From contig CM074180.1 of assembly GCA_037179385.1 (NCBI GenBank), positions 28,625,455 through 28,689,454 on the forward strand: DNA of 64,000 nt. The letters run 5' to 3'. A model generated the notes under the pieces. It saw only the letters and a list, made by a program, of their open reading frames with translations. It did not search any database and was not told the DNA's origin. The stretch is from Holothuria scabra. Its lineage: Eukaryota > Echinodermata > Holothuroidea > Aspidochirotida > Holothuriidae. Shown here in pieces: positions 12,600 to 25,280 of the stretch (its first letter is position 1; each line of letters begins with the position of its first letter). Position numbers and translations under genes: made by a program.

Positions 12600-12770
12600 C
12601 TAACAGTCAATTTAAATCTGGACTAAAGTCCCTTAATTAGCTATTTGGAATAGCTTATCAGACAATCAGAGCCGTCACATTAATTGAGTGGTCTCAGGCC
12701 AAATCGATTAGCAGCTGCTGATAAGGCATTATCAGAGCATTAATATGGAAATTTGCTGTAAAAATATCCT
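12600..12770. promoter_or_regulatory. Possible cis-regulatory patch (motif cluster)
   Basis: Homeodomain-type cores (TTAATTAG, CATTAATTGAG, ATCGATTAG, GCATTAATATG), GATA-type cores (CTTATCAGAC, CTGATAAGG, ATTATCAG) and an E-box (CAGCTG next to CTGATAAG) fall within 170 bp. It has no similarity to repeats elsewhere in the window. It lies about 3.7 kb before the first recognised SLCO exon. No functional evidence: AT-rich DNA gives some of these motifs by chance. Confidence 0.25.
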
Positions 12771-13154
12771 GGTATTTAACAGAAAAGTACTTAACAGAGC
12801 GCCTGGATCCGTTTGAAAATTATAAGATACAAGAGCTCAGCCTTGTTTTGTAAAGTCATGAGAACTAGTATCAAAGCTCTGTGAGTAAAGTACATGTTAA
12901 TTGGCTCACTGCTACATGCATAGTTTAAATGAAAGCAATCACTCTTTCGGAATAAGTTTACCTCTGCATCCTTATTCATCAATCAGTCAATGACTTTATT
13001 TAAGTAATGTAACTTTTCCGTGTCTTCGACTTATTTAGTTAATGAATGTAGCTTTGTTAGTTTACATTTTAAATGAAGTTCGTTGTTCGTTTAAGTCAAT
13101 AATTATGCAATATATTTGTCAAAGATGAAATGCAGTCAGTTCATTATGGATTGC

Positions 13155-13293
13155 AGTTAAAGACTGTCATAGTTCATAAACGGCTCTTGAGAATCATGTG
13201 ACAATAGACGATATTTGAAGAGAAATGAGAAAAAATTCGTGTAATTTAGCTGTTGGTTCAAAAGTTAGGGAAGACTACTTATGCCCTTGAATG
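13155..13293 (-). repeat. Family B MITE, copy 3 (degraded)
   Basis: A partial, worn copy: AATCATGTGACAATAGACG, TTTGAAGAGAAATGAGAAAA, TTTAGCTGTTGGTTCAAAAG and GGGAAGACTACTTATGCCCTT match the family in reverse orientation. It lies only 79 bp from copy 4. Confidence 0.7.
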
Positions 13294-13371
13294 AAATGAG
13301 AGGACATAGGAAGATGAAGGGGACGTTTTTAGAAAAAAAAAAATATCCGACTGTTTTTTTTTTTTTTTTTC

Positions 13372-13636
13372 TTAAAGGACAAGAGCAGTCGTTCCAAACT
13401 TATTTTGAAGCAACAGCGAAATCTCACAATTTTTCTCTCACTTCTCTGCAACGTATCTTTTATAATATTTCAGGACTTCAATATTGCCTATTGCATATTC
13501 AAGGTAAACCAAGCAGTGCATCCCAATAAAAATATATTTGAGAAGGACAAATATTGTCACATGACCCTTAAGAGTGAATCATGAAACAGGACAGTGTACA
13601 CTACTTCAAGTTGGGGAGACTGCTCTTGCCTTTTAA
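13372..13636 (+). repeat. TTAA-flanked MITE family B, copy 4
   Basis: TTAAAGGACAAGAGCAGTCG at the left and GAGACTGCTCTTGCCTTTTAA at the right, with the full interior in between. It follows a run of about 18 T. This is the best-preserved copy in the window. Confidence 0.88.
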
Positions 13637-13814
13637 AAAGATAACATCCTGCATATATAGTCTACCAAAATAAATATCTTCATGGAGAAGAGTTACGAGC
13701 GGCTGTATCGAGTGGAAATGGACTAAAAATACACTTTGTTCGGAATTATTTTCTAGAGTATGTATAGGCCAACCACAGTTTTTCTCTCCTATCAGGCAAA
13801 ACATTGAAATGGAA

Positions 13815-13975
13815 AGGTAACGGCGTAACTGAGGGGCGCTGGAGCGGTCTCACCTCTCCCCCCTAAAAATAAAAGGAAAGAGAAAGAGGGAAAAAGGGGG
13901 GAAAGAGGAAAATGAGAAATAAGAAGGAAGAGAGAGGGGCAAATCTACCATCAAATGTGGCACCATTTTGCATGT
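13815..13975 (+). repeat. Purine-rich dispersed repeat, copy 1
   Basis: AACGGCGTAACTGAGGGGCG is followed by C-rich and then long A/G-only DNA, ending AAATGTGGCACCATTTTGC. The same layout appears at 35203. The start resembles hAT-like termini of this window, but no second terminus was found. Confidence 0.5.
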
Positions 13976-16401
13976 AGCCTGCACCCTTTGTAATCCCAAA
14001 ATTTCCACGAGAACCACTTTTCACTTATACCCCTCAGCACAGGACGACGCGATCAGTCATCATTTCAACCGCCCCTTCCCACAAAATGAAATCCTAACTA
14101 CTCAATGGACGGAAGATTATATATGTTTGAAACTTTCCAGATTGTGTTACTTTCTTATCCAAATATTACTGTCGTTGGTGTGGTCTTCGAAAAAAGCCCT
14201 CTCTTACTACTATTTAGAGCCACCGAAGAATGTATATAGGTTACGTTGACAAGTCAATATCTATGACGCCATTTTGGGGAAGACTATGGTAATGTTCTGC
14301 CGATTTAAGTCATTTCATTATGTTAGGATATGTGTGTGGTATTATGGCGTTAACTCGTTTTGTTTTTCATATTTTCGTGTGTCATTATGTAGGATAAGAA
14401 ATTGTCGCTCGAGTTGATGATACGTAAAAGGGAATTAGGCCACCTCAGTCTCTGATGTAGTTTTCAAACTTAATTCTAGAGCAAAGCATGTAAAAACCCA
14501 TGCAGCGAATTAACTCACCCTCCCCCATTTCAAGGGCCTCATGGAACATCGAACAGATTATTTACGTGAAAAGACTACTGCATGGGGTCAAGCAGTCTCT
14601 TACCATAAATAAACTAGTTAAATTTATCCACTTGGATTCACTGTTAATAAAACCCTTTATGTATAACCTAACGGTGTATACCTCCTGAAAAAACATAGGC
14701 CTCAGAATGAACTTTGCAACACATGTCTCTAAGCAAAATATATATCCATTACCCAATTCTTGGAAAAATCCGTCCTAAACTTACCACGTCCCTCACTATC
14801 ACCATCGAAAATGATCTTCTCAAAACTGCAATGAACATTTTTCTGTTATCACAAGGAGCCCTGCACATTCTATATTTATCAGAAGGAGCACCGACGCATC
14901 TTATATTGAAGATGTAACAGTAATATTTAGGCTTGCAATTGAACCTAAACAAAATAGGCCTGCGTTCAATTTTCCAGGAGGAACGCTGGTAATGATAAAA
15001 GTATGTCATACAATACATGCAGGACATTTGTGTCACCGAATGATTCGCTACTCCACAGCCTTTCATTTAAAAGACGTCTTTACTTCAAATAAGACACGCC
15101 AATAAGGTTTATCATTGAAGAATTAGTCGTGTAACTTAAGTAGTAGGGTGTTAGAGACGCATACACCCCATATTCGGCATAGCAATGATTTTTGTAACCA
15201 TAGGTTTACCGGAAATCACGCCTCCTCTGTTTCATGTACTTTCTACAGACTGCTACGCCCCTTCAGTCCATGGAGAAAGCATTGTATAGATGGCGTATAA
15301 GAAAGAAAACAAAGCGAAATCTAAGAAATCCTTTTCATATAAATGAAATGTTCTGCTATTTATTGTTGTAATGAATACCTCAATTTCTGTTGCACAAGGC
15401 ACCAACTGCAATATGTCAGGGAGTAGTTGGTCTGACCTATATGCTATACATTACACCTTCCAGGGCTGCCGCCCGGGACCACCGTGAATGTTTACCCCCG
15501 AAAACATGGACTTCGCTAGGGCGTTGCCAGGATTTCATCTTAGGAGCGAATGAAACAATGACTGATAACTGTCCTGGATCAGTCATCAGCGCGGCATAAG
15601 TGGGGTCTCTTCTATTTGGAAAGTTTTGGCTTGAGGATGGTGGGCTAGATGCGAAATGCTTCTATATTTAGTGCAAAAGATGCTACCACTGCCCCAATCA
15701 CTCTCCCGTTCTTCCTCCTTTTTTCAATTTTTCTTTTTCTTTGGAGGTGGGTTGGAGGGGTGGCCTCCCCCATTCCCCTGACTACTCCATTTAAAAGGGA
15801 TCTTCATTGTGTTGACCTAATCAGTTTGATTCAGCCACTTGAGTAGCCAGGGAATGTGAGTGGCATGGTTTAACATAAACATCTGATACCCTGACCGAAA
15901 CTGCTTTGAAATGGGAGAATGGTAAAACTTGAAAGTGGTCATTTTTGTCCCGCATTTTTATTTGTCCATATGCAAAGAAGTTTCATGTTCAAACATATGA
16001 TAGGTCCCAGTGATAGAGTTATACTGATTGACCAATCTTCTCCAACTGTAATCAACCTCCATTTGTATGAAATGCGTTTTACCTGGGAATGTGGACAAAG
16101 GTTATGACACGTCAATTTCGTGGACGTTTTTACAATTAAACCAGTCTCTTTCGAAGCCATGAAATCATGTTAAATCCATACCATTCTTTCAAATGGTTAT
16201 GTTATTCTTTAACAAACATTGATATTCTTGAATGAAAAGAGACATTTCCTCTTTCATAAGTCTTTGCTTTCTCGCGTGCTTTCCCCCATCCACGTTTCAC
16301 TTCCCCTCCCTCAAAAAACCCGATAAACTAAACGTGATCGTCTTTGGTAACGTTACATTCAGATTTTCATTTTTCTCTCCTTTTCTCCCCCTCTCTCATA
16401 G
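13976..16401. other. No gene recognised upstream of the first SLCO exon
   Basis: This is where the preceding SLCO exon could lie. I looked for a segment ending one base into Gly before GT, and for the family's WxGxWW stretch, and found neither. Short frames (13968-14249, 15390-15599, 15649-15846) are not OATP-like. Confidence 0.5.
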
Positions 16402-16618
16402 GTCTTCTACTTGTACCAGCTGGAATATTCGGTAATATAATAGGTGGATACATCGTCAAACGTTACGCACACGGCCGTCATGGCTTAGCCAAGATGATCC
16501 TAATCTGTTCGATGGTGTGTCTTGTCCTAAATCCCACTACACTTTTGTTTGGATGTCATAATAATGCAATTGCGGGATTGACTATACCAGTCGAATCCAA
16601 CATCAGTGGTTTATCCAT
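16402..16618 (+). CDS. SLCO exon: membrane segments 8-9 and start of large extracellular loop
   Basis: The exon begins after a pyrimidine-rich tract ending in TAG and ends before GTAAGT. Its translation has a helix rich in Gly and Ile (LLLVPAGIFGNIIGGYIVKR), the basic cytosolic turn KRYAHGRHGLAKM, a second helix, and then FGCHNNAIAGLTIP. The pattern GGxxxKR followed by xLFGC-xNxxIAGxT is the family signature just before the Kazal loop. The exon starts with the last two bases of a glycine codon and ends with AT of a codon that C at 22144 completes to Ile. An N-glycosylation sequon (NIS) lies in the loop. A family assignment from these motifs is safe. The substrate is unknown. Confidence 0.9.
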
Positions 16619-19600
16619 GTAAGTACTTATAAACGACCCGTTGGTTTCGTTTCTTTCTCCACAGATTAAATTAACACCCCGTTTGACGGCATTGACTATT
16701 TTCAGTTTATTTTTCACAGATCTCTATGTACATACACATTTACATTACTTACAGGGATGTACTTCCTCCGAACAAGAAACTTGCCCACGCCCCCCCCCCC
16801 CCCCGGTAACTACGACCTTGGTAATATGAGTTACAGTACTCTGCATTCTTTGAATCTGTCGTCAACCGAAGAGTTGTGCTATTTGAGAATTTCTCAGTGT
16901 GGAATACTACAAATAGTTTGGGGTGAGTGCCATTATTAAGTGCTGGTTGTGTACGATGTGGCTGCCATTCAACGTAGGCGACAATGTAATTTTCTTTAAA
17001 AATGTGTGTTCCCAGCCTGGTGTGAAGGTTGGATAGGTAAAGCCTAAAGCCGGCATTCCCTTCAGAAAGAATGGAATTGTGTCTTGCTAAACGCAGTTGT
17101 CCAAACATTTTGAAATTGCATGACTCTGCATTATTCTAAAATATAACGAAGTGTAACGAAAAGGTGAAATAACTAAATATCCGTGATAAGCGTTAACCTA
17201 TGTGACGACGTAAAATGACAGAACCGAAATGTCATTTATTGCTTTGCCAATTTTGGTCTAAATGAAATGAAAAGCTGTAAGACTAGGCCTACGTGGTGCA
17301 AGGTAGAATTTTTTCAGAAGTATGTATGCCAAAAAAGAAAAAAACTGTCGCGTACATTTTTGGAGAAAAAGAGTTCCCCATTGGGAGTCAGTCACATCGG
17401 GATTCTCGGTCCTCTCGAGTCTTCTGTCACATGAATTCAGATGCGATGCGAACATGCATTATGTTACTGCTGAAATGTGACCTCACAATTCGTAAAGCTG
17501 AATGTAAGCTCTGCCCTATAAACAAACTATTCCTTTGCCGGGGGAATGATTCGCACAGGTGAACCCATGCATGCACGCAGTTTGTTTTATATTACATCTC
17601 TGCTTCATTACTTCCGTCTCTGTATGAAATCAGTCGTTAAATGAACTTGGGAATGACATCACGTTTATTCTTATCGATTATTTATGTGTAAATCTGAAGA
17701 GAGGAGGAGTGCAGTTAAGCCTTATCTGTTTTAACACGTAAGCAATACTAGACTCAAGTTAAAGATTTCTGTGGGCCTATAACAGTAAGGTATAGCATAC
17801 ACATCAAAAGTTTAGATCGTGATCTTCAACCCCTTGTTTCTCGTGGACAACATGAATGAAGCAAAAAGAAATATATCTCAGAAAAACATCTTTTATTCAG
17901 ATACAAGACCGGCAAGCTGAAAGCGATACCGGTATACTAAGATTGGTTGGGTGACATCGCTTCAATGCCTGACACTGTGACAGGGATCTGTAACTAAAGC
18001 GATATCGATCCCCCCCCCACCCCACCCCCCCAAAATACAACTGTCTGCCTTACAAACGTGTTGTCCTCCTCGACTTACACCCAAATATTATAACAATAGT
18101 ATACCCCATCCCGGTATACTGGGCATGCTTATATCTACTGTGAAAGTGAACCAATCTTTGCGTACAAACCTAAAGATTTTCATAATTGTTTTTAACCCGC
18201 ACTTTGTGTACTTTCGGATCATGATGAAGCCAAAATTAATTTTACCACACAAGACAACTCGATGCACGCCTCAGTTTTCGATAGATACAACGCTTCCATC
18301 AGAGATCATTGACTAAGTAATAGTTCCACAAAATAAAGATAGCCTGAGGTTTCCTGATCCCTGTACATACCACTCAAAATACGGTTGCTCTTCGGTGGTG
18401 GAAGATAAATACCCCAGCCAGACCCATAGGCCTGTTGCTGATTACGAATTAACTTTGAGCCTGTACATGTCTTTTTGGTAGGTCATAATAAACGTGGTGT
18501 CCATCGGGAGTGACATAAAACACGTACATTAATTGGTAGATTTTCGCTCCACATGTGAACTGAATACATCAGCTCTTCCACATCATCAACTTCTGTCGCG
18601 GGTACAGATACTGGGTAAAAGTTCGATTGCCTCAACACTCACTGTTTTATCTGCGCGTACGTTGCCCTAAGGGTGCCTTTAAAAGATATCATTGCGAAAA
18701 GCGGAGCGAATTTTGATAAGAACCGACTCCCATTAAATGTGATTGGTATCAAAATGAAAACGCTTAAGGGAAAACATTGTAGTTTTGATTTTGAGCAGCC
18801 AAAGAAAACTCTGCCGTTCCGCCTACGTACTCTGAATCATTGTACAATTTTACTAGCAGGATTTGTCACGTTCATCTGTCATCATCATTTGAACATTTCC
18901 CCGGTTTGATACACGTCGAAAACTTTAAACGAAACTCTTTCGAGTTCTTCTTACGTAAGCAGTATAAATGACACAATTTTAAAGATCGCCTGAGCCTGTA
19001 TTTACGTTAACCCCCCCCCCGAAAAAAAAAAAATGATTTATGTCTCTTCGAAAGTCCTCAAGGTACCATGCATGTCACCTCCTAAACTCCAATCTGTCTG
19101 TCTGTACGGAAGCCGAGAATGGCGCGGTAGGGAGAAAACGCAGATCGATTTTTCTGCACCATGAATTCCAACAAAATAGAAGAGAGCGTACCTCAAGACC
19201 GTTTTGTTATAGCATTTAAAGTACTGAGTATCCTCGAAATAAATGGACGAGTCTCAGTGCTACTAGAATTCAGAGACGTTTAGACAAGAACAGTGCATTC
19301 CTACCCGTTTTTGTCAACAACAACATGAAAATAAAGGAGTATGTTTTTTGGTATTGGTAACTAATTACGAGAACACCAAGTCTGAAAGGTTCAAAAAATT
19401 ATAGCATGTAATGAAAACATGCGAAGTATCACCTAAACCACCTTTTTGCTCATTTACTTTTTTTTTCGAGGGTTATCTGCTAACAATAACTATCTGGTAG
19501 TATGACATTTTCTGTTCATTGTGTCCTTCTGGGATCTTTGTATTTGAACTGTGTATTTTTTGCAACTTGTCTAAGGCAAGTTTCTGACGAAAGACGGTAA

Positions 19601-19674
19601 GATTTACAGTAGAGTACAGTTGTGTTTCAACTAGTGTGTGTACTCAGTGTATAACTAATGAAATAGGTGGGCGG

Positions 19675-20530
19675 TAGAATAATCTGATACTACGTATGCC
19701 GTCCCTTATTTCAAGTTTTGAATTTTACTTCGTTCTTAACGGGTTTTTTGTCTTGTAATTAGATCGGCAGCAAATTTGTTAAATGGGATAGGATTACCGG
19801 CGTAGATAATTTAAAGGGCCAAACCTCTCACCCAAACTCCCATTTTGGTACGGGAGTACTGAAATTCTCAATTGGCTCAGCTCTTTGATTGACAGCTAAT
19901 TCAAACAATGCAGAGTGCCAAAGCTTTTATTACACAGCATGAACAGTACTGAAAGTGTTTTTATTATATATATTGAGTTTTTCTTTAATCACCTTGAAGC
20001 AATAGACTGAGATTGTATTTGGATGAGGATGAATTTCAAACAATTGTGGGAGGGTGTTTGGGGTGAGAGAACTGGGCCTTGAAAGTACTGCCCTGTTAAG
20101 TTTCTAAAATCAAAAATTAAAAGGCGGGTATCCAGAACGGAGAGCTGTTGGGAGGGGTGGTGAATGAGTGCAAAAAAAAAAAGAAAAAACTGAAAGAAAT
20201 TTGAAGAGAAAGGGGAGGAGGACGAAAGAAGAAAAATAAGAAGAGGCGATTAGGAAAGCATAACCAGGAAGATGGAAAGGAAAAAGAAAATTAAAAGGAT
20301 AAAGCCTCGGCCTCACTACAACGACGAACTCGGGTCGGATTACGATCCGATTTTTTTATCTGCTCAATCTTTGAAAGGAAAGAACTTAAAAATTTGAGAA
20401 ATTTTGTAATATATGATTTGTATCAGAGGACTGCGAAAATGAAATGCTAACTAATTTGTGACGTCACACCGTCAGAAAGCTTTTATAAGACACTCGTAGT
20501 CTGACAAAAACTGTCTGTCGGTTAACTCTA
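19675..20530 (+). repeat. Dispersed repeat F, copy 1 (interrupted by MITE C)
   Basis: CTGATACTAC, CAGTCCCTT-like GCCGTCCCTTATTTCAA, TTCTTAACGGG, GTAATTAGA, and after the MITE AAAGTACTGCCCTGTTA, TTTGTATCAGAGGACTGCGAA and GTGACGTCACACC parallel 43910-44600. A purine-rich patch (20160-20290) is unique to this copy. It lies wholly within the SLCO intron. Confidence 0.8.
19811..20082 (+). repeat. TTAA-flanked MITE family C, copy 1, in the SLCO intron
   Basis: TTAAAGGGCCAAACCTCTCA at the left and TGGGGTGAGAGAACTGGGCC then TTGA at the right give inverted termini of about 18 bp. The interior matches 49662-49966 reversed, for example CTCAATTGGCTCAGCTCTTT and TGACAGCTAATTCAAACAAT. The related repeat at 43.9 kb lacks this insertion. 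Family C shares TTAAAGGGC with family B. Confidence 0.85.
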
Positions 20531-22143
20531 AAAACACATTGATTAGGTTTAACCAATATGGTGGCCACCGATTAGCATACCTTTCTCTGGTTAAAATAAC
20601 CAGGGAATGAGAGTCAAAATCAACATTACATTGGGTAAAATTGATAATTATTTTATACTGTGGTCCAATCAAGTTTTTATGGTAAATTTTAACCAGTCTT
20701 CCTCTGTAATTTTAACTAGGAAATGGTTGGTTACATGTTTTTGTTTCCTTTTTTCTAAATCTTCCTCAGTCTTTTCTTTGTTTCCTTTCTTGTTTTCCTT
20801 TTTTATTTTTCTTCGAGGTAGGGGCTGGGATTTTGACGCCACGGACACACGCTTGTTTATATTTGCATTACTTGTCAGCCATAATGATAGTAAGGTTGTA
20901 CCTAACACAATTAACCTATATACATCTCTCATTTGTTTGAAAATTATTTCCAAACAAAGCTTACAACTTCATCCTCTAAACGAATATGGAATCCTTTTAA
21001 AATATGCTCCGATTAGGTCAAAGGAATGATAATAATTTGGTCACGTTATTGGAAAATTAGCGCTCTTATGATTGGAGTACATGATTTTCCTTCTGTGATA
21101 GAGTTTATTTTCATTCTTTTTTCCTTTCCTTTCTCGCCCAGGAGAGCGCATGCCCCGACAATCTCGAAATTGATCCCTGAAATAACCAATAATCCCGTTT
21201 TCGTTACCTGGAAATAGTTTTTTTTATAAACGTTCGTGTCCCGTACTCTTCGCACTAAATACATAATTACTTTTTCTCCCTGTATTTCTTATGATTTTCT
21301 TGTTTGTTCTATACACGGTTGAAATAAACGGTACCAATAACTTTACTATTGTCTAAAAGGCTCTGTATTCTAGTAGCATGGAGGCTCGTCCTTTTATGTT
21401 GAGTATACTCAGTACTTTACATGCTATAACCAGGGAGGTGTTAGAGCCAGGTGCCCTAACACCTCCCTGCTATAACAAAACGATCTTGAAGTACGCCCTC
21501 TTCAATTTGGTTGGAATTCATGGTACAGAGAAATCGATCTGCGTTTTTCCCTACCACGTCGTTCTCGGCTTCCGTATGTCTGCCACCCCTGCTGTGACAA
21601 CCGTCGGTATCGCAACTCCTTGGTGTTCGAAAGCAGCGGAAGTTTTACGTAGCCTATGTCACTTTTCCTGACCTATACTTTGTGTTTAATTTTGTTTCTC
21701 AAAATCCCTTTCGGTTTCATTTGCCGTAACTTCATGCCAGAAGAAGGGACTTCGAATGTGCCGAGGACCCAACGGGCGCATCGCAGAACTTAGGCACTGA
21801 TGGAAAACAAGTTCTAAACTAAAATATACTTGTAAATATAAAGGAGAATCGTATTGGTCCATAAAGGTTAATGGACTCCCTTTTCTTATGGTCGCAAAAT
21901 GACCTCAGAATTGTAATGTCTGTATATGGAAGTTGGTGTTAAAATCAACTTCAAATCGTTTAGTATTTCTGCTAAAAATGTGGATTATTTAGCTTTAAGA
22001 ACATTGTCATTCGCATGATGTTCGAAATAATCATCTATTAATTCATCAAATGAAAAAGAATCATTGTTGAATATTTAATTTTGATACTTTCAGGAGAACA
22101 GGATTAAACCTTTTTCGTTCACTTTTCTTTTCAAATATTTTAG

Positions 22144-22321
22144 CGACGGTAGCAAACCATCATCTTATAACCCCGACTTAACATCTCAGTGCAACGAACA
22201 TTGCGGATGCTCCGTGCAATATGACCCAGTCTGTGGCGCTGACGGTATAACGTATCCAACCCCTTGTCACGCAGGCTGTACAGATGCATATACTGAAAAC
22301 TTCAACGGATTTAACAGAACG
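22144..22321 (+). CDS. SLCO exon: Kazal-like extracellular domain
   Basis: This exon encodes the cysteine-rich part of the loop between segments 9 and 10. The visible core is CNEHCGCSVQYDPVCGADG, then ITYPTPCHAGC. The VCGxDGxTYxxPCxAGC pattern is the Kazal-type signature of all OATPs, where the cysteines form disulfides needed for surface expression. Six cysteines lie in this exon and more in the next. The exon is flanked by TTTTAG and GTAAGC and ends on a complete Thr codon. Two potential N-glycosylation points are seen at its end (NRT) and in the next exon (NVT). Confidence 0.93.
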
Positions 22322-24283
22322 GTAAGCTGGTAATATAATTAAATGTGCAATGTTCACGGTTCTTTAATAAAAAAAGTAACTGCCATAGATCTAATAGGGA
22401 TTACGGCCAAGTTTGTATGTGGAACACACGTCCACTTATGTATCCGATGAGAGCAGCCCTTCCAAATGATGGATCGATAAAAAGCGCACTTCTATAACTG
22501 TAAAAGGTTCTTTGAACGTATTAGAAATCATGAAATATTGAAATATTGATTTGCCCAGACTTTCCTTCACATCTGTACATGGACGGGCTCATGCTTTAGA
22601 AGAAGGTACACGTGTGTGAAAGGAGGACAATACAAACTGGAATCAACCGAAGGTCTTCAAGACGCAGGGAGAGGACCTGCCGTCCACACTCAAATAAACA
22701 TCTCGTCACTTGGAGCAGGAACGGGAATCTTGTCCAATATTCAACAAGATTTATTTTGAAATTGACTAGAATTGGTTCAAAATGAAACTGTTCGTTTAAT
22801 TTATGCGCCGAATTTAGTCAGTTTTGACCAGGTTCTGGTTCGTGCCCTTTTTAATGATTTCTATTCAAGTTTGACTATGCCGACATTTTAAAGTGGAGGA
22901 CCTCGTCTAAGGCTCCGAAACCAACTATATGCAATAGAAAACTAGAAATGCAATCACCGTTAGCTCTGTGTAACTTGTGGGTAATAGAGAACATTTACCT
23001 ACCTGTTTTCTCTAAATGGAATTCCTTGTTCAATTAGCAACCAAGGAAAACCATGGTTTTAGCTTTTTTACAACGCCTGCTAACTCGAACGATATTGTCA
23101 TACAGGTGGCTTAGGAATGGAAGAATTGATGTCCATTAGAGGTTGCACTGGAAGTGAAAGAAAAGAATTATTTTAACGAATTTACATGAAGATGTTAGGG
23201 GAGTGAAGACAGTTATCAGGAAAGTTATATTTCACAATTTTATGACGTTTTATTTGATTGCGTTTGTTGTTTCTCGATTTCCATTTCTTCCCTTACCCTT
23301 CTTTATTCCAAAATTTGGAACATCCTCAGGCCCCGGGTTCTCGTCCAATGGTGAATCCAGCGCTGTGTGCAACTCAGTGTCACTTTGGGTAAAAATATGG
23401 CTTCCCACTTGTAACAGCAAATATCAAGAGATAGTGTGTGCTTGTTACTAACGTTTGTAGTAATCTACCCATAACCCAATTAGTGTCGACACTTCAGTAA
23501 TCAGAACTCAAAGAAGACAACTGTTGATCACGGAAGTCAGTTTTCCCCAAACAGCCTGCGACCCTCGGACAATCTTGCTCCTTAATTGACATTACGACGG
23601 TAACTAGAATCCATAAAAACGCTCGTCCGGTAACAAGACATATTCATGACTTCCTAAAAAGTCTTAACTGACATATTTACTGCTGCACGCATTACACAGA
23701 CGTCAGGCGACCACATCTTATTTCAAACAAATGATTTATTTCCAATTTATTTTGGCAAGTTTATGAGCTGCTGTGAAGATCAAATTGTGGGTTGTCCTGA
23801 GACAGAAGTAATAATATTGCATTCGTATTCAGGTAGTCACACCCCTGTATCCTAAAACAAAACAAATTCTTATGTTAAGAATTATATAAACCTGTCACTC
23901 TTCCATAGTGAGCGCCTCGATCCAGCTTTATATTCGTTTGAGCAGAAATGTCTAAGTCCTCAATACAATGTGCATCAGCTCGTTCCGCTCTGGTGTGCGA
24001 CATAACATAGAATTCCTATCCTCGCATGCAATTCTGTCATTAGACCAACTTACTTCTCCAACCACACATAATTATTTATAATAAAGACTTGGGAAGATTA
24101 AGACATCACCTCAGTCTACCAATAAATTTTTATCCAGTCGTTTCCTCAGCCTGCTACTAGTCACAAATTTTCGTAAATTACCCATGCTTTATGTTGTATC
24201 AACAATGCCAGTACTGTTTCACTTACATGAATCAATCAGTGTAAGCCTTACCTTGAGCATGTCTTTCTTTCCATAATCTTTAG

Positions 24284-24486
24284 GTTTACTCAAACTGTGC
24301 CTGTACCCTCACAAATCATAAGAAAGAAGGGGAGAATGTAACCGAAGTCCATATTTCATCATACGAAGCCGTTGAAGGGGAGTGCAACCCAATTTGTTGG
24401 TATTTCATTCCTTTTGCGGTGGTCTATGTCACTCTTCTTACAGCTGGAATTATGTGTGGCAATCCTATTATACTACTCGAGATAAG
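24284..24486 (+). CDS. SLCO exon: end of Kazal loop and membrane segment 10
   Basis: The exon continues the loop with VYSNCACTLTNHKKEGENVT and ends it with EGECNPICW, supplying the final cysteines. A hydrophobic helix follows (YFIPFAVVYVTLLTAGIMCG), then NPIILLEIR on the cytosolic side. The start follows CTTTAG in phase 0. The end is AG before GTATAG, and A from the next exon completes an Arg codon. The donor GTATAG is weaker than the others but the reading frame supports it. Confidence 0.9.
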
Positions 24487-24927
24487 GTATAGATATTTTA
24501 GAGTTGCTTTTTACATATCGTTTCCTCTCAGTGGTAACTTTGCTCACCCCGTGGCAAAAAAAAATGTTCTGTCTAACAATGAAACGATAAATCAGTAAAC
24601 TTGTTCTCATAATGTAAATTTTATCCAAATTTTCCGACAGCCTTTTACAAAAAATGTTTGAAAGACATCACTTTTTGCCCGAGGATCGACAGTTTCCTTT
24701 TCCTGGACGGGGGGGGGGGGGGGGCTACCTTCTACAAAAACTGATTCGCCTTTGTACAAACGGTGTTTATTAAGTATGATAGTGTGGCTTTTATGTGCAT
24801 TTTAATGGAAATTATTAAAAAAGTATGATTTCTGGAAAGAATTCCTGGCAAACGCTTCTATTTTTTGAGATTATTAATGGTGTCAATCTCAGTATGAATT
24901 CACACAAACAATTCCGTCTTTTTTCAG

Positions 24928-24992
24928 ATCTGTTGAGCAAAGAGATCGATCAATGACCATAGCTGTTGGGAACTTTCTAGGCAAACTCTTCG
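24928..24992 (+). CDS. SLCO exon: cytosolic loop before membrane segment 11
   Basis: This is a 65-nt exon after a TTTTTTCAG acceptor and before GTAAGT. It encodes SVEQRDRSMTIAVGNFLGKL plus FG. OATPs keep the pattern R-x-V-x-x-(E/D)-x-R-(S/D)-x-A-x-G-x-x-F/L-x-x-(R/K)-L-x-G here, which fits well. The phase (2 in, 1 out) matches both neighbours. It is too short to be found by ORF length, and the call rests on motif and phase. Confidence 0.88.
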
Positions 24993-25261
24993 GTAAGTCA
25001 AAAATTTACTTCCAAAAAATTTAATACTATATTTTCACCTAACCAATGGACATCAACAGATATGTTGTCCTGCTCAAACCGAGCGGAACCGGAAGTGGCT
25101 TGGGATTAAGCCGACGGGACATGTTGATGTGTCGTTAAACTATACCTACCTGACAGCCTGACGACTATGATCCCTCCGTTAGTGTTCGGGGTAAATATAT
25201 CATTAATTCTCCCCCTCCACCTTTTGATTTCCTGAATAGATATTTTCGACATATTCAGAAT

Positions 25262-25280
25262 GGGGGGGGGGGGGGGGAGG
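25262..25280 (+). repeat. Poly-G run
   Basis: An uninterrupted G run of about 16, then AGGG. Similar G or C runs of 10-17 lie at 16788, 18009, 24709, 31379, 43200, 45650, 50955 and 59590. They mostly sit inside or beside repeats. Confidence 0.9.

Larger units (their letters stand above)
16619..22143 (+). other. Intron of the SLCO gene (5.5 kb)
   Basis: The intron runs from GTAAGT to a TTTTAG acceptor. It contains a run of about 16 C at 16788-16804, another C run near 18009, and a TTAA-flanked MITE (19811-20082) nested in an older dispersed repeat (19675-20530). I see no other exon-like segment with matching phase: the flanking exons already join perfectly (AT plus C). Confidence 0.75.
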
